The notes beneath the pieces were generated by a model. The model saw only the letters and a list, made by a program, of their open reading frames with translations, ran no database searches and was not told the origin of the DNA. A DNA stretch of 5,670 nucleotides from Spirochaetales bacterium (GTDB taxonomy: Bacteria; Spirochaetota; Spirochaetia; DSM-27196; PWMO01), in assembly GCA_007123465.1 (NCBI GenBank), contig SKLB01000310.1:1-5670 (forward strand), given 5' to 3'. Position numbers and translations under genes: made by a program. Positions 5,013 to 5,670 of the stretch are shown here, piece after piece (position 1 is the stretch's first letter; every line of letters begins with the position of its first letter).

Positions 5013-5670
5013 CTGATGTTCCCGTCGGCGGCGTTGTAGAAAAAGTGAATCAGGGTGTCGATGCCGCGGTACCAGGTGGCCAGGTCCAGTTTCTCGTTGG
5101 GTGCGTGCAGGTTGTCATCGGGCAGGCCGAAGCCGGTCAGCACCGAGGGCATGCCCAGCGCACGCTGCAGGTAGATCGAGACCGGGATGCTGCCGCCCTC
5201 GCGCTTGAACACAGGCGCGCGGCCCCACACCGACTCCAGCGCCGCGGCCAGCGCGCGGTTGCCGGGGTTGTCGCGCTCGGTGATCAAAGGCGGGCCCAGC
5301 GCCATTACCTCGACCTCGTGGCTGACCGTCTGCGGTGTGTAGGTCTTGAAGTAGTCCAGCAGCATATCGCGTACCTCGGCGGGGTCCTGGTCGGGTACCA
5401 GGCGCGTGGAGATCTTGGCGGTGGCGGTTGCCGGCAGGACCGTCTTGGCGCCCGTGCCGCCGAAGCCGCTGTGGATGCCGTTGATCTCCAGCGTTGGCCG
5501 GGCGCCGATGCGCTCAACCGTGGTGTAGCCAGCCTCACCAAACAGCGCCGCTGCTCCGGTCTGCTGGAGAAAGGTCTCGTCATCGAGCGGCAATCGTGCC
5601 ATTTCCTCGCGCTCATCGGCGCTCAGCTCACGCACGCGGTCGTAAAAACCGGGCAGGGTGACACGGCCTT
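5009..5670 (-). CDS. M20-family metallo-dipeptidase, C-terminal part (5' end outside window)
   Basis: The reading frame is open to the right edge of the window, so the start is missing; about 219 C-terminal residues are visible, roughly half of a typical 450-470-residue enzyme. A GTG at 5635 is internal: the upstream codons read G-R-V-T-L-P-G-F-Y-D-R, a segment expected inside M20 dipeptidases, and no stop intervenes. Visible family features, in order, are an L-P-L-D-D stretch, E-R-I-G-A-R-P-T-L-E-I-N-G-I, the lid/dimerisation strand with K-T-V-L-P-A and R-L-V-P-D-Q-D-P, then the substrate-binding G-G-S-I-P and the C-terminal zinc-ligand motif H-A-P-N-E (His codon 5107-5105). The remaining metal ligands lie outside the window. 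Best fit is the carnosinase/cytosolic non-specific dipeptidase branch, acting on dipeptides in the cytosol with two metal ions. The stop overlaps the chorismate mutase start by four bases. Family call secure; the exact substrate is not readable. Confidence 0.93.
   Translation of the reverse strand, partial: GRVTLPGFYDRVRELSADEREEMARLPLDDETFLQQTGAAALFGEAGYTTVERIGARPTLEINGIHSGFGGTGAKTVLPATATAKISTRLVPDQDPAEVRDMLLDYFKTYTPQTVSHEVEVMALGPPLITERDNPGNRALAAALESVWGRAPVFKREGGSIPVSIYLQRALGMPSVLTGFGLPDDNLHAPNEKLDLATWYRGIDTLIHFFYNAADGNIR

Noticed and set aside
5009..5635. M20 gene starting at GTG 5635
   Set aside because: The frame continues upstream without a stop to the window edge and encodes residues expected in the family (L-P-G-F-Y-D), so this GTG is internal.

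Overview
The window is a gene-dense, high-GC stretch with strong Shine-Dalgarno sites, typical of a free-living Gram-negative bacterium. The protein families (LysR regulator, DUF47/PiT pair, M20 dipeptidase, small AroQ-type chorismate mutase) are too widespread to name a taxon. I see no rRNA, tRNA, CRISPR, insertion sequence or phage gene. No gene-free stretch exceeds about 175 bases.

Layout, left to right: a LysR-type regulator (+, 39-1004) converges on, and overlaps by 30 bp, a DHH/DHHA2 phosphoesterase of the PPX1/Prune exopolyphosphatase type (-, 2081-975). A 175-bp divergent control region (2082-2256) separates that gene from a rightward run of three genes. These are a protein that reads as a divergent CYTH/triphosphate-tunnel fold (2257-2895), a PhoU-like DUF47 Pit-accessory protein (2975-3646, GTG start) and a PiT-family inorganic phosphate transporter (3658-4707). 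Five bases after the transporter comes the end of a leftward pair: a chorismate mutase (5012-4713) preceded, with an ATGA overlap, by an M20-family dipeptidase whose 5' end lies beyond the right edge.

The centre of the window (about 975-4707) reads as a phosphate module. PiT would import orthophosphate and DUF47 would act as its accessory or regulator. The Prune/PPX1-like enzyme would release phosphate from polyphosphate or other short phosphoanhydrides. The CYTH-like protein has a fold associated with triphosphate or polyphosphate binding. The DUF47-PiT pair is well known. Its combination with a divergently transcribed Prune-type enzyme and a CYTH-like protein of unusual active-site composition is the most interesting part of the window. 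The functional link is inferred from gene order and family knowledge and is not proven by the sequence.

Shine-Dalgarno placement moves three starts downstream of the longest reading frames: the Prune-like gene (2081), the CYTH-like gene (2257) and the DUF47 gene (GTG at 2975).
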